Shown: positions 17,465-25,936, counted from the stretch's first letter. The stretch: DNA of 64,000 nt from UMGS1225 sp034086705 (GCA_034086705.1 JAXDZV010000006.1:7601-71600), one strand, 5' to 3'. Numbers and translations are program-made. The notes: generated by a model from the sequence alone, not told the origin.

Positions 17465-17513
17465 ACAGATACGACAATGGAAAGGAAGCTCCGCAGGAGC
17501 TTTGGTTGAAACC

Positions 17514-18107
17514 GTGAAAGAGAAAACAAAACAAGGAATCCGGCTGCCGGTGCTGATTACGCTGCATTCCGTGCAGCTCCGCACGGACACGGTGCTGTCG
17601 TTGTTTTCCGAGGCATTAACAAAGGAATCGCTTGCGGCAATCACGCCGCAGATGTTACAGCAGGTTGAAAAGGGAGAAGCAAACTGCATGCTGCGTGGGG
17701 AACTGACAGAGCAAAACGGCACGATAACGCTTAGTTATGACGAGCCGGTTGAAAACGGTATGGGGGCAACGCACACACAGGTAGTTTTTGACATTGATTT
17801 GCCTGGCAGGGTCACGGTATTGCGCAGCGGGGCACTGTCAATGGCCATGGTATTTGAAGAAGGAAAGCGACATGTGAGTTTTTACAGTACAGACATGTTT
17901 TCGTTTGAGGTTTGTACGGTGACGGCGCAACTGCGGAATGCGCTTACACTTTGCGGCGGCGTTCTGGATTTAGCATATTTTGTGGAAATTCGAGGGGCGG
18001 ATATGGAACATACACGCCTTTGTATACAGGTAGAGCCGTGTCAGGAAGATTGTGTGACATCGTCGTATTCAAAAACGATTGACCAGACAGAGGAGACACA
18101 GGGATGA
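17514..18107 (+). CDS. DUF1934 (YwiB-like) beta-barrel protein
   Basis: About 197 residues. The start is uncertain: GTG at 17514 (AGGAG 14 bases upstream) or TTG at 17502. The DUF1934 pattern is clear: 'PVLITLHSVQLRTDTVL', 'LSYDEPVENGMGATHTQVVF', 'VLRSGALSMAMVFEEGKRH' and 'LCGGVLDLAYFVEI'. Members adopt a small calycin-like barrel of unknown function and are usually about 140 residues, so this one has extra residues in the first third. It overlaps the next gene by 4 bases. Confidence 0.78.
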   Translation: MKEKTKQGIRLPVLITLHSVQLRTDTVLSLFSEALTKESLAAITPQMLQQVEKGEANCMLRGELTEQNGTITLSYDEPVENGMGATHTQVVFDIDLPGRVTVLRSGALSMAMVFEEGKRHVSFYSTDMFSFEVCTVTAQLRNALTLCGGVLDLAYFVEIRGADMEHTRLCIQVEPCQEDCVTSSYSKTIDQTEETQG

Positions 18108-19174
18108 ACGGGGAAATATTAAAGCAGCTGCGTATGCAAATGCCTGCGCAGGTGGATGCCGTGTTGGTGGAGGATCCGCTGCACCAATATTACCTCAGCG
18201 GATTTCACTATACGGATGGACATCTGGTAATCGGTCGAGAAAAGGCCTGGCTTTTTACGGATTTCCGCTATATTGAGGCGGCTCGTGCATCTGTCGGCAC
18301 CGTGGCGTTTGAATTGCACGAAAAAACTTCTGCTTCCTATGTGTACTCTGTTTTGCAGCAGGCAGGTATTCAAACGCTAGGCTATGAGGATTTATTTTTG
18401 AGTGTAGACGCGTTGCGCCGAATGAAAATTGCTATGCCGGGATTATCCTTTGTGCCGGTTGGGGAATGGATTGTGGGGCGACGGCGGTTTAAAACCGAGG
18501 CGGAACTGGAATGTATTCGCCGTGCACAGATGATTACAGATGCTGCGTTTGCGCATATACTGAACTTTATCACACCGGAGCGTACAGAGAAAGAAATTGC
18601 ACTGGAGCTGGAATTTTTTATGCGCAAAAACGGGGCGGAACGCGCTTCTTTTGATATCATTTGTATCAGCGGGCAAAAAACATCTTTGCCGCACGGTGAG
18701 CCGGAAGACAGAAAGCTGGAAAAGGGATTCTTGACCATGGATTTTGGTTGTACCTACGGCGGGTATGCTTCCGACATGACACGTACTGTTGCACTCGGAA
18801 ATGTCAGCGTGCAGATGCGCCGTGTATATGATACCGTACGGGAGGCACAATCTCGGGCGCTGGCCTATATCGGTTGGAACAAAAGCTGCAAAGAAGCGGA
18901 CCGTATCGCGCGTGATTATATCAACGAGAGTGGATATGTGGGGGCATTCGGGCATTCCTTGGGACATGGTGTTGGACTTGCCATTCATGAAGCGCCAAGG
19001 CTTGCGCCGTCCTGCCGTGTGGAAGAGGTGCTGGAAAATGGTGACGTTGTAACCTGTGAGCCGGGCATTTATTTGCCGGGGCAGTTCGGTGTGCGTATTG
19101 AGGATATGGTTTTGATTCATGACAACACAGCGGAGACGATCACCCACAGCCCCAAAGAATTGATTATTCTTTGA
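18104..19174 (+). CDS. M24 family Xaa-Pro aminopeptidase
   Basis: 356 residues. The N-terminal creatinase-like domain (1-125) precedes the pita-bread metallopeptidase domain with metal ligands in 'DFGCTYGGYASDMTRT' (two Asp), 'FGHSLGHGVGLAIHEAP' (His), 'VVTCEPGIYLPG' (Glu) and 'GVRIEDMVLI' (Glu). Both parts are intact at typical PepQ/YqhT length. It cleaves the N-terminal residue from peptides with proline in second position. A YqhT-type peptidase immediately followed by efp is a conserved Firmicutes arrangement. Confidence 0.93.
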   Translation: MNGEILKQLRMQMPAQVDAVLVEDPLHQYYLSGFHYTDGHLVIGREKAWLFTDFRYIEAARASVGTVAFELHEKTSASYVYSVLQQAGIQTLGYEDLFLSVDALRRMKIAMPGLSFVPVGEWIVGRRRFKTEAELECIRRAQMITDAAFAHILNFITPERTEKEIALELEFFMRKNGAERASFDIICISGQKTSLPHGEPEDRKLEKGFLTMDFGCTYGGYASDMTRTVALGNVSVQMRRVYDTVREAQSRALAYIGWNKSCKEADRIARDYINESGYVGAFGHSLGHGVGLAIHEAPRLAPSCRVEEVLENGDVVTCEPGIYLPGQFGVRIEDMVLIHDNTAETITHSPKELIIL

Positions 19175-19219
19175 AAAATAAAAAATATGCCCTGGCCGCA
19201 TGATTTTTCAACACAGCCC

Positions 19220-19248
19220 TTGCAAAAGCAGAGAAAATCTGTTATACT
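19220..19248 (+). promoter_or_regulatory. Promoter of efp
   Basis: TTGCAA at 19220-19225, 17-base spacer, TATACT at 19243-19248, 52 bases before the efp start. Confidence 0.8.
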
Positions 19249-19299
19249 ATACGGCGAGTGATATTTGATTCGGATTTTGAAAAGCTTTGGAGGTATCAT

Positions 19300-19857
19300 A
19301 TGGTAATCGCAGGTGACTTTAAAAATGGTGTAACCTTTGAGTTGGACGGCAGTGTTTTGCAGGTTGTGGAGTTCCAGCATGTTAAGCCTGGAAAGGGTGC
19401 GGCATTTGTTAGAACGAAGTTGAAAAATGTAATCACGGGGGCCGTGACAGAAAGAACATTCAGCCCGACTGATAAGTTTGAGCCGGCACGGATTGAGCGA
19501 AAAGAAATGCAATATTCTTATAACGATGGGGATCTGTATTATTTTATGGATATGGAAACCTTTGACATGATCCCGCTCAACAGTGATGTTTTGCCGGACA
19601 GCTTTAAGTTTGTCAAGGAAGAAATGATGTGCAAGATTGTTTCCTATAAAGGAAAGGTGTTTTCTGTAGAGCCACCGACGTTTGTTGAGCTAAAGGTAGT
19701 GGATACGGAGCCGGGCTTTAAGGGTGACACGGCGACCGGCACAACGAAGCCGGCAACACTGGAAACAGGCGCGGTTATTAAGGTGCCGTTGTTTATCGAT
19801 GTGGATACGATGATTCGTATTGATACAAGAACGGGCGAGTATCTGGAGAGAGCGTAA
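19300..19857 (+). CDS. efp: Elongation factor P
   Basis: 185 residues, the standard length. The ATG at 19300 follows TTGGAGG; 14 upstream in-frame codons lack a ribosome binding site and overlap the promoter. KOW-like domain I carries 'FQHVKPGKGAAFVRTKLKN' with the tip lysine of PGKG, the position modified in several bacteria. Two OB domains follow, with 'ITGAVTERTFSPTDKFE' and C-terminal 'GAVIKVPLFIDVDTMIRIDTR'. It relieves ribosomes stalled at polyproline. Confidence 0.97.
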   Translation: MVIAGDFKNGVTFELDGSVLQVVEFQHVKPGKGAAFVRTKLKNVITGAVTERTFSPTDKFEPARIERKEMQYSYNDGDLYYFMDMETFDMIPLNSDVLPDSFKFVKEEMMCKIVSYKGKVFSVEPPTFVELKVVDTEPGFKGDTATGTTKPATLETGAVIKVPLFIDVDTMIRIDTRTGEYLERA

Positions 19858-19889
19858 GCGATTTTTGAATTGCAGAAAGGAATGGTAAT

Positions 19890-20300
19890 ATGAATCTGAC
19901 GGAGAAAGCGGCATATTTGAAGGGCCTGATGGAAGGCATGAATTTTGACAAAACCACAAACGAGGGAAAGCTGATCGCTGGGATCATTGATATGGTGGAC
20001 GATTTGGCGTTGTCAATGTCTGATTTGACCGAGCAGACACAGACTTTGAGTGAATATGTCGAGGAATTGGACGAAGATCTCGGCGCAGTTGAAGAGGATC
20101 TCTACGGCGATGCGGATGAGGATGACGACGACGAGGACGAGGATTTTGTTGAAATTGAGTGCCCCAATTGTGGTGAGTCCGTGTACTTTGATGATTCGAT
20201 CGATCTGGAGCATATTATTTGTCCCTCCTGCGGAGAGGAGTTCTCCTGTGTATGCGACTGCTGTGAAGATGGAGATGGCAGTTGCGAGCATTGCAAATAA
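19890..20300 (+). CDS. CD1247-type zinc-ribbon protein
   Basis: 136 residues behind AGAAAGGA. The N-terminus 'TEKAAYLKGLMEGMNFD' is the CD1247 N-terminal domain of Clostridia. A coiled-coil/acidic segment (about 45-87, with an Asp/Glu run at 70-87) leads to a zinc ribbon 'CPNCGESVYFDD...CPSC' and a Cys-rich tail with five more cysteines. Its position after efp is common in Clostridia. Function is unknown; metal binding is inferred from the Cys pairs. Confidence 0.85.
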   Translation: MNLTEKAAYLKGLMEGMNFDKTTNEGKLIAGIIDMVDDLALSMSDLTEQTQTLSEYVEELDEDLGAVEEDLYGDADEDDDDEDEDFVEIECPNCGESVYFDDSIDLEHIICPSCGEEFSCVCDCCEDGDGSCEHCK

Positions 20301-20410
20301 TTTACGTTTTCCAAAAGAGCTTGCTGTTTTTTAGCGGAGTGTCCGTAAAACAGGAATCCGAAAAAACTACTATTTTACGGCATCTGTCAAACAGGATTGC
20401 TTAACGAAAA

Positions 20411-20456
20411 AACACGCCACATTCAGCCTCAAAGACTGGGTGTGGTGTGTTTTTCT
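20411..20456 (+). terminator. Terminator after the efp/CD1247 unit
   Basis: A 16-bp imperfect stem (20411-20426 with about 20436-20451) is followed by TTTTTCTATTTTTG. Confidence 0.8.
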
Positions 20457-20704
20457 ATTTTTGTTTCCTTATTCCCTCCCTGTACCGCCGGTATGACCGT
20501 ACCTTACTACGCTGGTTGGGGTTTTCCTATCCTTGGGCAGCTTCAAAACAGAACAAGAGCAGAAACAAAGGCAGAAAATTGCCGCAATAAGGGAGATCCT
20601 GCGTCACCTGAGAGGTCGGCAACATCGCAGGAACGGCTGACGGACTGTTGAAAAATTTCGGCAAACACCGTACAGGTTGTTGATTTTCCGATATGTATGC
20701 TATC
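20457..20704. other. Non-coding or degraded accessory DNA upstream of the tetR fragment
   Basis: No intact gene is visible. All three forward frames are interrupted. A 45-codon stretch ending near 20641 reads as a Lys/Arg/Gln-rich helix ('KTEQEQKQRQKIAAIREILR') and could be the tail of a lost mobile-element gene, but I do not recognise it. A weak promoter for the tetR fragment (TTGTTG, then TATCCT about 18 bases later) may lie at about 20680-20706. Confidence 0.35.
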
Positions 20705-20734
20705 CTTTATTCGGAACAAATGGTCTGAATAAAG
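20705..20734. promoter_or_regulatory. Palindromic operator candidate of the tetR fragment
   Basis: Thirty bases form an inverted repeat with the outer 8 bp perfect (CTTTATTC/GAATAAAG) and 12 of 15 positions paired overall. It ends over the Shine-Dalgarno AAAGGGG (20731-20737) of the TetR-like gene, as expected for autorepression. Confidence 0.55.
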
Positions 20735-20745
20735 GGGACGAGTTA

Positions 20746-21120
20746 GTGGCGAATGATACCAAAGCACAATGGAATGCCAAAAAGACCGAGCTGATGGGAA
20801 AATGCTATAACGGTTTTGCCGATTTGGGCTTGCATGGCACCACTATCCGCCCTCTGGCTGAGCATTGCGGATGTAACAAGACTATGATTTATACCTATTT
20901 CAAGGATTTTGACGACCGAATCATCCAGTCCACCGAATACTGTATGAGCAAGGTGGAAGATACGTTTATGGCGAAAGCTCCCACCGATGTGGAGGACTTG
21001 TGGTGGTTTATGGACGAGATCCCCTACTGGACGGCAAAAAAGCACGGCAAGAAATACCGCCTGATGTATCAAACAACTGCTATGTCACGGGAGGGATCGT
21101 TGGTGAAGCCAAGGGCGTAA
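20746..21120 (+). pseudogene. TetR-family regulator, 3'-truncated
   Basis: GTG start behind AAAGGGG; 124 residues are encoded against about 190 for the family. The N-terminal helix-turn-helix is good: 'TTIRPLAEHCGCNKTMIYTY' (about 32-51), then the first helices of the ligand domain. Family-like sequence stops near base 21075 ('YRLMYQT'), after which the frame runs into unrelated DNA and ends at 21120. DNA binding could persist, but the dimerisation/ligand domain is lost. Calling it a pseudogene is inference from the truncation and the foreign 3' end. Confidence 0.7.
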
Positions 21121-21350
21121 CCATCCAAAACTGCTATGAAACTGTCTAATGTTGATTCGCCGTTTACGACACTCCAAGCGTTTGCAAAATCAAGAAATAA
21201 CTTCCTGTTTTCTTCATCCAATGCCGCCGTCAGTTTTTCCTCGTTATTCATCAGAATTTCCATCTGCTTCTGAACAGCTTTGTTTTGCTTTGTGCTACGT
21301 GCCTGTGGATCCAGATTTCCGTAGAAAAATTCTTCAATAAAGTTTGTCAT
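21069..21350 (-). pseudogene. DUF6809 family protein, 3'-truncated
   Basis: 93 residues encoded. 'MTNFIEEFFYGNLDPQARST' and 'KQNKAVQKQMEILMNNEE' at the N-terminus and 'LFLDFANAW...STLDSFI' match the small DUF6809 proteins found in clostridial accessory DNA. After 'DSFI' (near 21135) the sequence departs from the family: the frame continues antisense through the GLUG-like fragment and ends at 21069, inside the TetR fragment. Function of the family is unknown. Confidence 0.65.
21075..21146 (+). pseudogene. Fragment of a GLUG-motif surface protein gene
   Basis: Read in the frame starting at 21075, the bases give 'NCYVTGGIVGEAKG' followed by 'VTIQNCYET', which matches the repeated GLUG motif of clostridial cell-surface proteins (GGIVG-x-A-x-G-x-TIQNCY). 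Only about one repeat unit remains, with no start codon; a stop follows at 21147. It is wedged between the broken ends of the TetR and DUF6809 genes. Confidence 0.55.
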
Positions 21351-21411
21351 TGTGTCATCCTCCGTTATGAATTGAATTATCCTTGCAATTCAATCATTCT
21401 GGCTGACTACA

Positions 21412-21452
21412 AAAGCCGAAGGGAGACAACTTCCTTACGAAGTGTCTCCCTT
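21412..21452 (-). terminator. Hairpin downstream of tatD
   Basis: A 14-15-bp stem (21419-21433 with 21439-21452, one bulge) and 5-base loop. On the minus strand it is followed by CGGCTTTTG, a weak T run, and it lies 25 bases after the tatD stop. Confidence 0.65.
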
Positions 21453-21476
21453 GCGTCCTTTCTTTGTGCTCCGCTT

Positions 21477-22301
21477 TCAGCATTCTGCCGTAAGCCCGAA
21501 TACGGCATACGCATTTTCTCGCGTGATCTGCGCAATATGTTCCGGTGTTGTCCCGCGCGCAGTTGCAAGCAACTGCGCAGTATACTGCAAATAACCGGAA
21601 TGATTTAGCTTTCCCCGCATCGGAACCGGCGCTAAATACGGGCAATCTGTCTCTAACAACAACCGCTCATCGGGTACTGCACGTACGGCGTCCAGCAATC
21701 CAGATGCATTACGAAAGGTCACAGAACCGGAAAAAGAGACATAATATCCCATCCGTAGGCACTCCTGCACACATTCCGCTGAAAAAGAACAACTGTGTAA
21801 AATTCCCCGCACCGACGGATATGCATGCAACACCGAAATGGTCGGTGCAACTGCTTCTCGACTGTGAATCACAACAGGCTTACCCGTTTGTGCGGCCAGC
21901 TCCATTTGCAGCATAAACCAGCGTTGCTGCTCCTGCTTGGGAGAAAAATCATAGTGATAATCCAACCCGATTTCGCCAATCGCCACACATTTTGGATCGG
22001 CTAGCAATTCTCCTAGCTCTGAAAGCACCTTTTGCTCCGTTTGTTTTGTTGCCTGCTGTGCTTGGTGCGGATGAATCCCCGCTGTAAAAACTACCTTCTC
22101 ATACTGTGCGGCAAGAGCCTGCGCCGCACGCGCAGAGGCAAGATCACTGGCGCTGTTACATACCCCGCATACCGTGTTTTTATCAAACAGCTCCTGTAAA
22201 AGCGCCTGCGGCCCTTGCGGAAGCTCCTGCGCAAATCGTGCATCGTCATAGTGCGCGTGCGCATCGAAAAGAGCCAACGGCTCTTGTGGTTGTTGCTGCA
22301 T
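21477..22301 (-). CDS. tatD: TatD family metal-dependent hydrolase
   Basis: 274 residues, ATG behind AAAGGACAG. Metal ligands of the amidohydrolase-type barrel: 'LFDAHAHYDD' (HxH at 15-17), 'IGEIGLDYHYDF' (Glu), 'PVVIHSREA' (His), 'GILHSCSFS' (His) and 'LLLETDCPYLAPVP' (Asp). All are present. The family acts as a 3'-5' DNase or RNase in repair and turnover. It lies 69 bases downstream of metG, the usual metG-tatD pairing in Firmicutes. Confidence 0.94.
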   Translation of the reverse strand: MQQQPQEPLALFDAHAHYDDARFAQELPQGPQALLQELFDKNTVCGVCNSASDLASARAAQALAAQYEKVVFTAGIHPHQAQQATKQTEQKVLSELGELLADPKCVAIGEIGLDYHYDFSPKQEQQRWFMLQMELAAQTGKPVVIHSREAVAPTISVLHAYPSVRGILHSCSFSAECVQECLRMGYYVSFSGSVTFRNASGLLDAVRAVPDERLLLETDCPYLAPVPMRGKLNHSGYLQYTAQLLATARGTTPEHIAQITRENAYAVFGLTAEC

Positions 22302-22370
22302 ATTTCTGTCCTTTTTTACTGAGTTTGGTATTCTGTACGCTTTGCGGCAATTCTTTTTCTCTATTTTTCT

Positions 22371-24323
22371 TTACCGAATCCTTGCCCCCAACGGTGTTTG
22401 TTCATCCAGGAACAATACGCGCGGCGTATCTTCCCCGGCTGCCAAAATCATTCCCTGGCTCTCTACCCCGCGCAGCTTTGCAGCCGCAAGATTTGCAACC
22501 AGGGCAACCTTCTTGCCAAGCAGCATCTGTGGCTCGTAAATCTCAGCAATGCCGGAAACAACCTGCCGCCGCTCCTGCCCCAAATCCAACTCCAGTCGTA
22601 ACAGCTTGTTCGATTTTGGAACACGATCACATGCAACCACGCGTGCACACCGCAGCTCAATGTTCATAAAAGCGTCAATGGAAACAGTTGGCAGATGCTC
22701 CATCGGCACAAACGGCTCTTGCTGCAGCGAAGCCTGCGTCGCCGCCTGAATCTGCGACGCCTGCTGTTCCATCTCTGCACACACAGCTTCTTCGTCCATC
22801 CGCGCAAAGAGAGGTGCCGCGGAGCAAACTTTCACGCCGCTTCGCAAAGCACCGAACGTCAGCGATTCGTCAGCATCGCCAAGTTGCGTGCGAATTTTTT
22901 GCGCAGTTTGCGGCATAAATGGCGTCAGCAGCGCTGCACCATACCGAATGGTTTCCAACAAATAGTACATAACGCCGCACAGTCGCCGTCTGCCCTCCTC
23001 GCTTTTCGCCAGTATCCATGGTGCTGTTTCGTCGATATATTTATTGGCTCTGCCAAAAAGCTCAAACAGTGCGGCAAGGGCGTCCGCAATCCGGTAGGAA
23101 TCCATGGCGGAAAAAACGCGTTGTTTTGTTGTTTCGCAGAAAGACCGCAGCGTCTCATCCAAGGGTTCCTCCGTAGCGGGCGTGGGAACGCTTCCATCAA
23201 AATACTTCTGTGTCATCGCCACGCTGCGGCTGACAAGATTGCCAAGATTGTTCGCAAGATCCGTATTATACCGCGTAACAATCGCACCGGGCGTAATGGA
23301 ACCGTCGGCATTGTATGGCATTTCTGCAAGGCAATAATACCGTACAGCGTCTACACCAAAGCGATCCGCCAGTGTATCCGCATACAGCACATTTCCTTTG
23401 GATTTGCTCATTTTGTCCGCACCGAACAAAAACCATGGATGCCCGAAAATTTTTTTCGGCAGCGGTTCTCCGAGCGCCATAAGAAAAATCGGCCAGTAAA
23501 TCGAGTGAAAGCGCATGATATCCTTCCCAATCATATGCACATCTGCCGGCCAATACTTCTGATACAGTGCCCCCTGCTGATCCACATCGTAGCCAAGTGC
23601 CGTGGCGTAATTGAAAAGTGCATCGATCCAGACATAAATCACGTGCTTTTCATCAAATGTAACCGGTATGCCCCAACGAAAAGACGTGCGCGAAACACAA
23701 AGATCCTGTAGCCCCGTCTTCAAAAAATTATTCACCATTTCTTTGCGGCGGCTTTCTGGCTCAATCCAATCGGGATGCTGTTCGATGTACTGCAGCAAGC
23801 GATCCTGGTATGCGCTCATACGGAAAAAGTACGCCTCTTCTTTTGTTTTCTGCAACCGCGCCCCGCAATCCGGGCAGCATCCGTCGTGTTCCTGCGCTTG
23901 CGTTTGGGTGAAGAAAGCCTCACACGGTACACAATACCAGCCCTCGTATTCATTTTTATAGATGTCACCCTGACGATACAGCCGCTCAAACACATGCTGC
24001 ACCGCCGCCACATGGTCTGCATCCGTGGTTCGGATAAAACGGTCATAGGAGATCTGCATACGATCCCAAATATGGCGGATTTCCCCTGCCACTTTGTCAA
24101 CATACGCCTGCGGACTAACACCTGCCTGCTGTGCACAGCGCTCAATCTTCTGCCCATGCTCATCTGTGCCGGTCAAGAAAAACACATCATACCCGCGCTG
24201 CCGCTTATAACGCGCCACCGCATCCGCTGCGATTGCTTCATAGGTATTGCCGATGTGTGGCTTTTGCGAACTGTACACAATCGCAGTTGTAATGTAAAAG
24301 GGTTCTTTTTTTGTATCTTTCAA
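22371..24323 (-). CDS. metG: Methionine--tRNA ligase
   Basis: 650 residues from a TTG start behind AAAGGA. Class I signatures: 'KPHIGNTYEA' (HIGH variant at 23-26) and 'DKMSKSKGN' (near 306). Two Cys pairs of the zinc knuckle appear at 'CVPCEAFF' and 'CCPDCGARL'. The C-terminal 110 residues form the EMAP-II/Trbp111-like tRNA-binding OB fold ('FMNIELRCARVVACDRVP'), which makes the enzyme dimerise in many bacteria. It charges initiator and elongator tRNA-Met. The 294-base upstream gap shows no convincing T-box. Confidence 0.97.
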   Translation of the reverse strand: MKDTKKEPFYITTAIVYSSQKPHIGNTYEAIAADAVARYKRQRGYDVFFLTGTDEHGQKIERCAQQAGVSPQAYVDKVAGEIRHIWDRMQISYDRFIRTTDADHVAAVQHVFERLYRQGDIYKNEYEGWYCVPCEAFFTQTQAQEHDGCCPDCGARLQKTKEEAYFFRMSAYQDRLLQYIEQHPDWIEPESRRKEMVNNFLKTGLQDLCVSRTSFRWGIPVTFDEKHVIYVWIDALFNYATALGYDVDQQGALYQKYWPADVHMIGKDIMRFHSIYWPIFLMALGEPLPKKIFGHPWFLFGADKMSKSKGNVLYADTLADRFGVDAVRYYCLAEMPYNADGSITPGAIVTRYNTDLANNLGNLVSRSVAMTQKYFDGSVPTPATEEPLDETLRSFCETTKQRVFSAMDSYRIADALAALFELFGRANKYIDETAPWILAKSEEGRRRLCGVMYYLLETIRYGAALLTPFMPQTAQKIRTQLGDADESLTFGALRSGVKVCSAAPLFARMDEEAVCAEMEQQASQIQAATQASLQQEPFVPMEHLPTVSIDAFMNIELRCARVVACDRVPKSNKLLRLELDLGQERRQVVSGIAEIYEPQMLLGKKVALVANLAAAKLRGVESQGMILAAGEDTPRVLFLDEQTPLGARIR

Positions 24324-24617
24324 AGATCTGTACCATCCTTTCTTTCTTTATCTCGCCGTTTCCGCTCCGCATGCCGGCGCAGGTATCACCCACACCACAT
24401 AAAAACAATCACGGCAAGCATACATTCCGATAAACCCTGTGCCGGGTGCAAGTAGCCGGACAAAGGTTACCAAACTTACCGCAGTCAGAGCCGCAACAAT
24501 GGGTTTACAGCGACCGGGCAGAAAGTGAATTCAGTACGAAAGCGATGCTGCCGTAAATCTACCCGCCAGCCTCGCCCGCGTACGGGGCTGCCCCTTTTTG
24601 AGTATTGCCGCCCGCCT

Positions 24618-25769
24618 CTATTCTATGCGCTGTCCGCGCGCCCAGACAGACGCAATCGAAAAATCCAAACCTTTCTGCTCTTTTTGCAGCACTAAAAAGT
24701 CTGCCCGCAGGCCTGCGCGCAACGCGCCGCAGCAATTTTGAAGGCCAACCATTCTTGCCGGGTTACTCGTTGCGTACGGCAGCGCCTGTTCCAGCGACAA
24801 CTCACAGAACTGCATAAAACGGCGCAATCCCGTCCAAAGAGAAATCGTGCTACCGGCAATATGCCCTTCCGCGTTCAACGCTTTTCCGTCCTTTACGGTC
24901 ACGCTTATACCGGCAATTGCATATTCCCCATCCGGGCAACCCGTGGCCGACATAGAATCCGTGATCAGTACCAGTTTCTGTGCTTGCTTACAGCGTTGCG
25001 TCATTCGCACCATACCGGGATGCAGATGGAATCCGTCGCTGATGATTTCGCAAAAAGCATCTGTGCTCAGCGCTGCTCCGGCGCAACCGGGCGCACGATG
25101 ATGCAGGGGTGGCATACAGTTATATAAATGGGTAAACGCAGTACATCCCCAATCCAGTGCCTGTAGCGCTTGCTCATAACTTGCATCGCTGTGGCCGATA
25201 CCGCAGCTGCCGCCGCGGCGGCATACAGCGCGAATCGTTTCTGCAGCACCGGGCAGTTCCGGTGCCAGCGTGAAATGGAAAGCTCCACCATGTGCCGCGT
25301 CCAGCAGCAACTCTGCCTCTGCCGGCTGCGGCAGACAAAGAAGTTGTGGCGCATGCGCACCGCGGCGTATAGGGGAAAGATATCGCCCTTCTATATGAAC
25401 TCCGTCAAAGCCTGCCTCTTGCACACGCTGTACCGCTTGCAGCATCTGTGCAAACGGTGCAGAAGCAATCGTTGGCAAAAGCGTTGTCGTACCATCCAAT
25501 GCGTAAGAACGGCGCATTTGCCGCATCTGTTCCGCAGTGGCATCGCAAAAATCAAAGCCAAGCCGGCCATGGGTGTGCACATCCACGAGGCCCGGAATCA
25601 GTAAACAGCCGTTTGCCTGCCGTGTTTGAGCGTCTATCTGTGTTGTTTGCATCGGTGGCAACACTGCTTCAACCAGACCATCCCGCACCAAAAGCGAACC
25701 TGGGCAAAAGCATGCCCGTTCCGTGTCATAAATCTGTGCACCTGTCCAAAGTGTCCGTTCCGTTTTCAA
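24618..25769 (-). CDS. nagA: N-acetylglucosamine-6-phosphate deacetylase
   Basis: 383 residues. The best start is TTG at 25769, which sits only 2-3 bases after AAAGGAGGG, closer than ideal. Amidohydrolase-fold motifs: 'LIPGLVDVHTHGRLGFDF' (HxH, about 57-74), 'GVHIEGRYLSP' (Glu ligand), 'GIGHSDASYEQA', 'FTHLYNCMPPLHHR', and 'LITDSMSATG' with the catalytic Asp. It removes acetate from GlcNAc-6-P, feeding amino sugars to glycolysis and wall synthesis. nagB is not in view. It has its own promoter at 25797-25825. Confidence 0.94.
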   Translation of the reverse strand: MKTERTLWTGAQIYDTERACFCPGSLLVRDGLVEAVLPPMQTTQIDAQTRQANGCLLIPGLVDVHTHGRLGFDFCDATAEQMRQMRRSYALDGTTTLLPTIASAPFAQMLQAVQRVQEAGFDGVHIEGRYLSPIRRGAHAPQLLCLPQPAEAELLLDAAHGGAFHFTLAPELPGAAETIRAVCRRGGSCGIGHSDASYEQALQALDWGCTAFTHLYNCMPPLHHRAPGCAGAALSTDAFCEIISDGFHLHPGMVRMTQRCKQAQKLVLITDSMSATGCPDGEYAIAGISVTVKDGKALNAEGHIAGSTISLWTGLRRFMQFCELSLEQALPYATSNPARMVGLQNCCGALRAGLRADFLVLQKEQKGLDFSIASVWARGQRIE

Positions 25770-25796
25770 GCCCTCCTTTTTCCCTCTTTTCAGTTC

Positions 25797-25825
25797 AGTA
25801 TAACATATTTCCTATCCGGTTTCAA
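25797..25825 (-). promoter_or_regulatory. Promoter of nagA
   Basis: On the minus strand, TTGAAA (25825-25820), 17-base spacer, TATACT (25802-25797). Confidence 0.8.
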
Positions 25826-25866
25826 CGGTTTTTAAAAAAAAGCAAGACATTTCGCCTCGCCGCCCG

Positions 25867-25896
25867 TTGACACAGAACACCGGAGTGTGCTATGAT
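25867..25896 (+). promoter_or_regulatory. Promoter of the cysteine desulfurase gene
   Basis: TTGACA at 25867-25872, 18-base spacer, TATGAT at 25891-25896. It excludes a start codon at 25892, which falls in the -10 box. Confidence 0.8.
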
Positions 25897-25936
25897 GTTG
25901 CGTATACGAAGAAAAGGAAAGGCTCGGTATTACGGC

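Noticed and set aside
17477..17509. A 10-codon leader peptide upstream of the DUF1934 gene
   Set aside because: No Shine-Dalgarno before its ATG and no feature of a regulatory leader; it is more likely chance.
22695..22918. + strand frames rich in Arg/Ser over the metG, gyrA and uvrA genes
   Set aside because: They are reverse-strand shadows of the strongly coding minus strand.
22695..23711. A 338-codon open frame on the + strand
   Set aside because: It lies wholly antisense within metG, has no ribosome binding site and no recognisable domain.
24357..24527. A leftward frame of about 55 codons between nagA and metG that could encode a hydrophobic peptide
   Set aside because: No start codon with a ribosome binding site, and a stop just upstream. 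The whole 24324-24617 gap shows no convincing gene, T-box or strong terminator.
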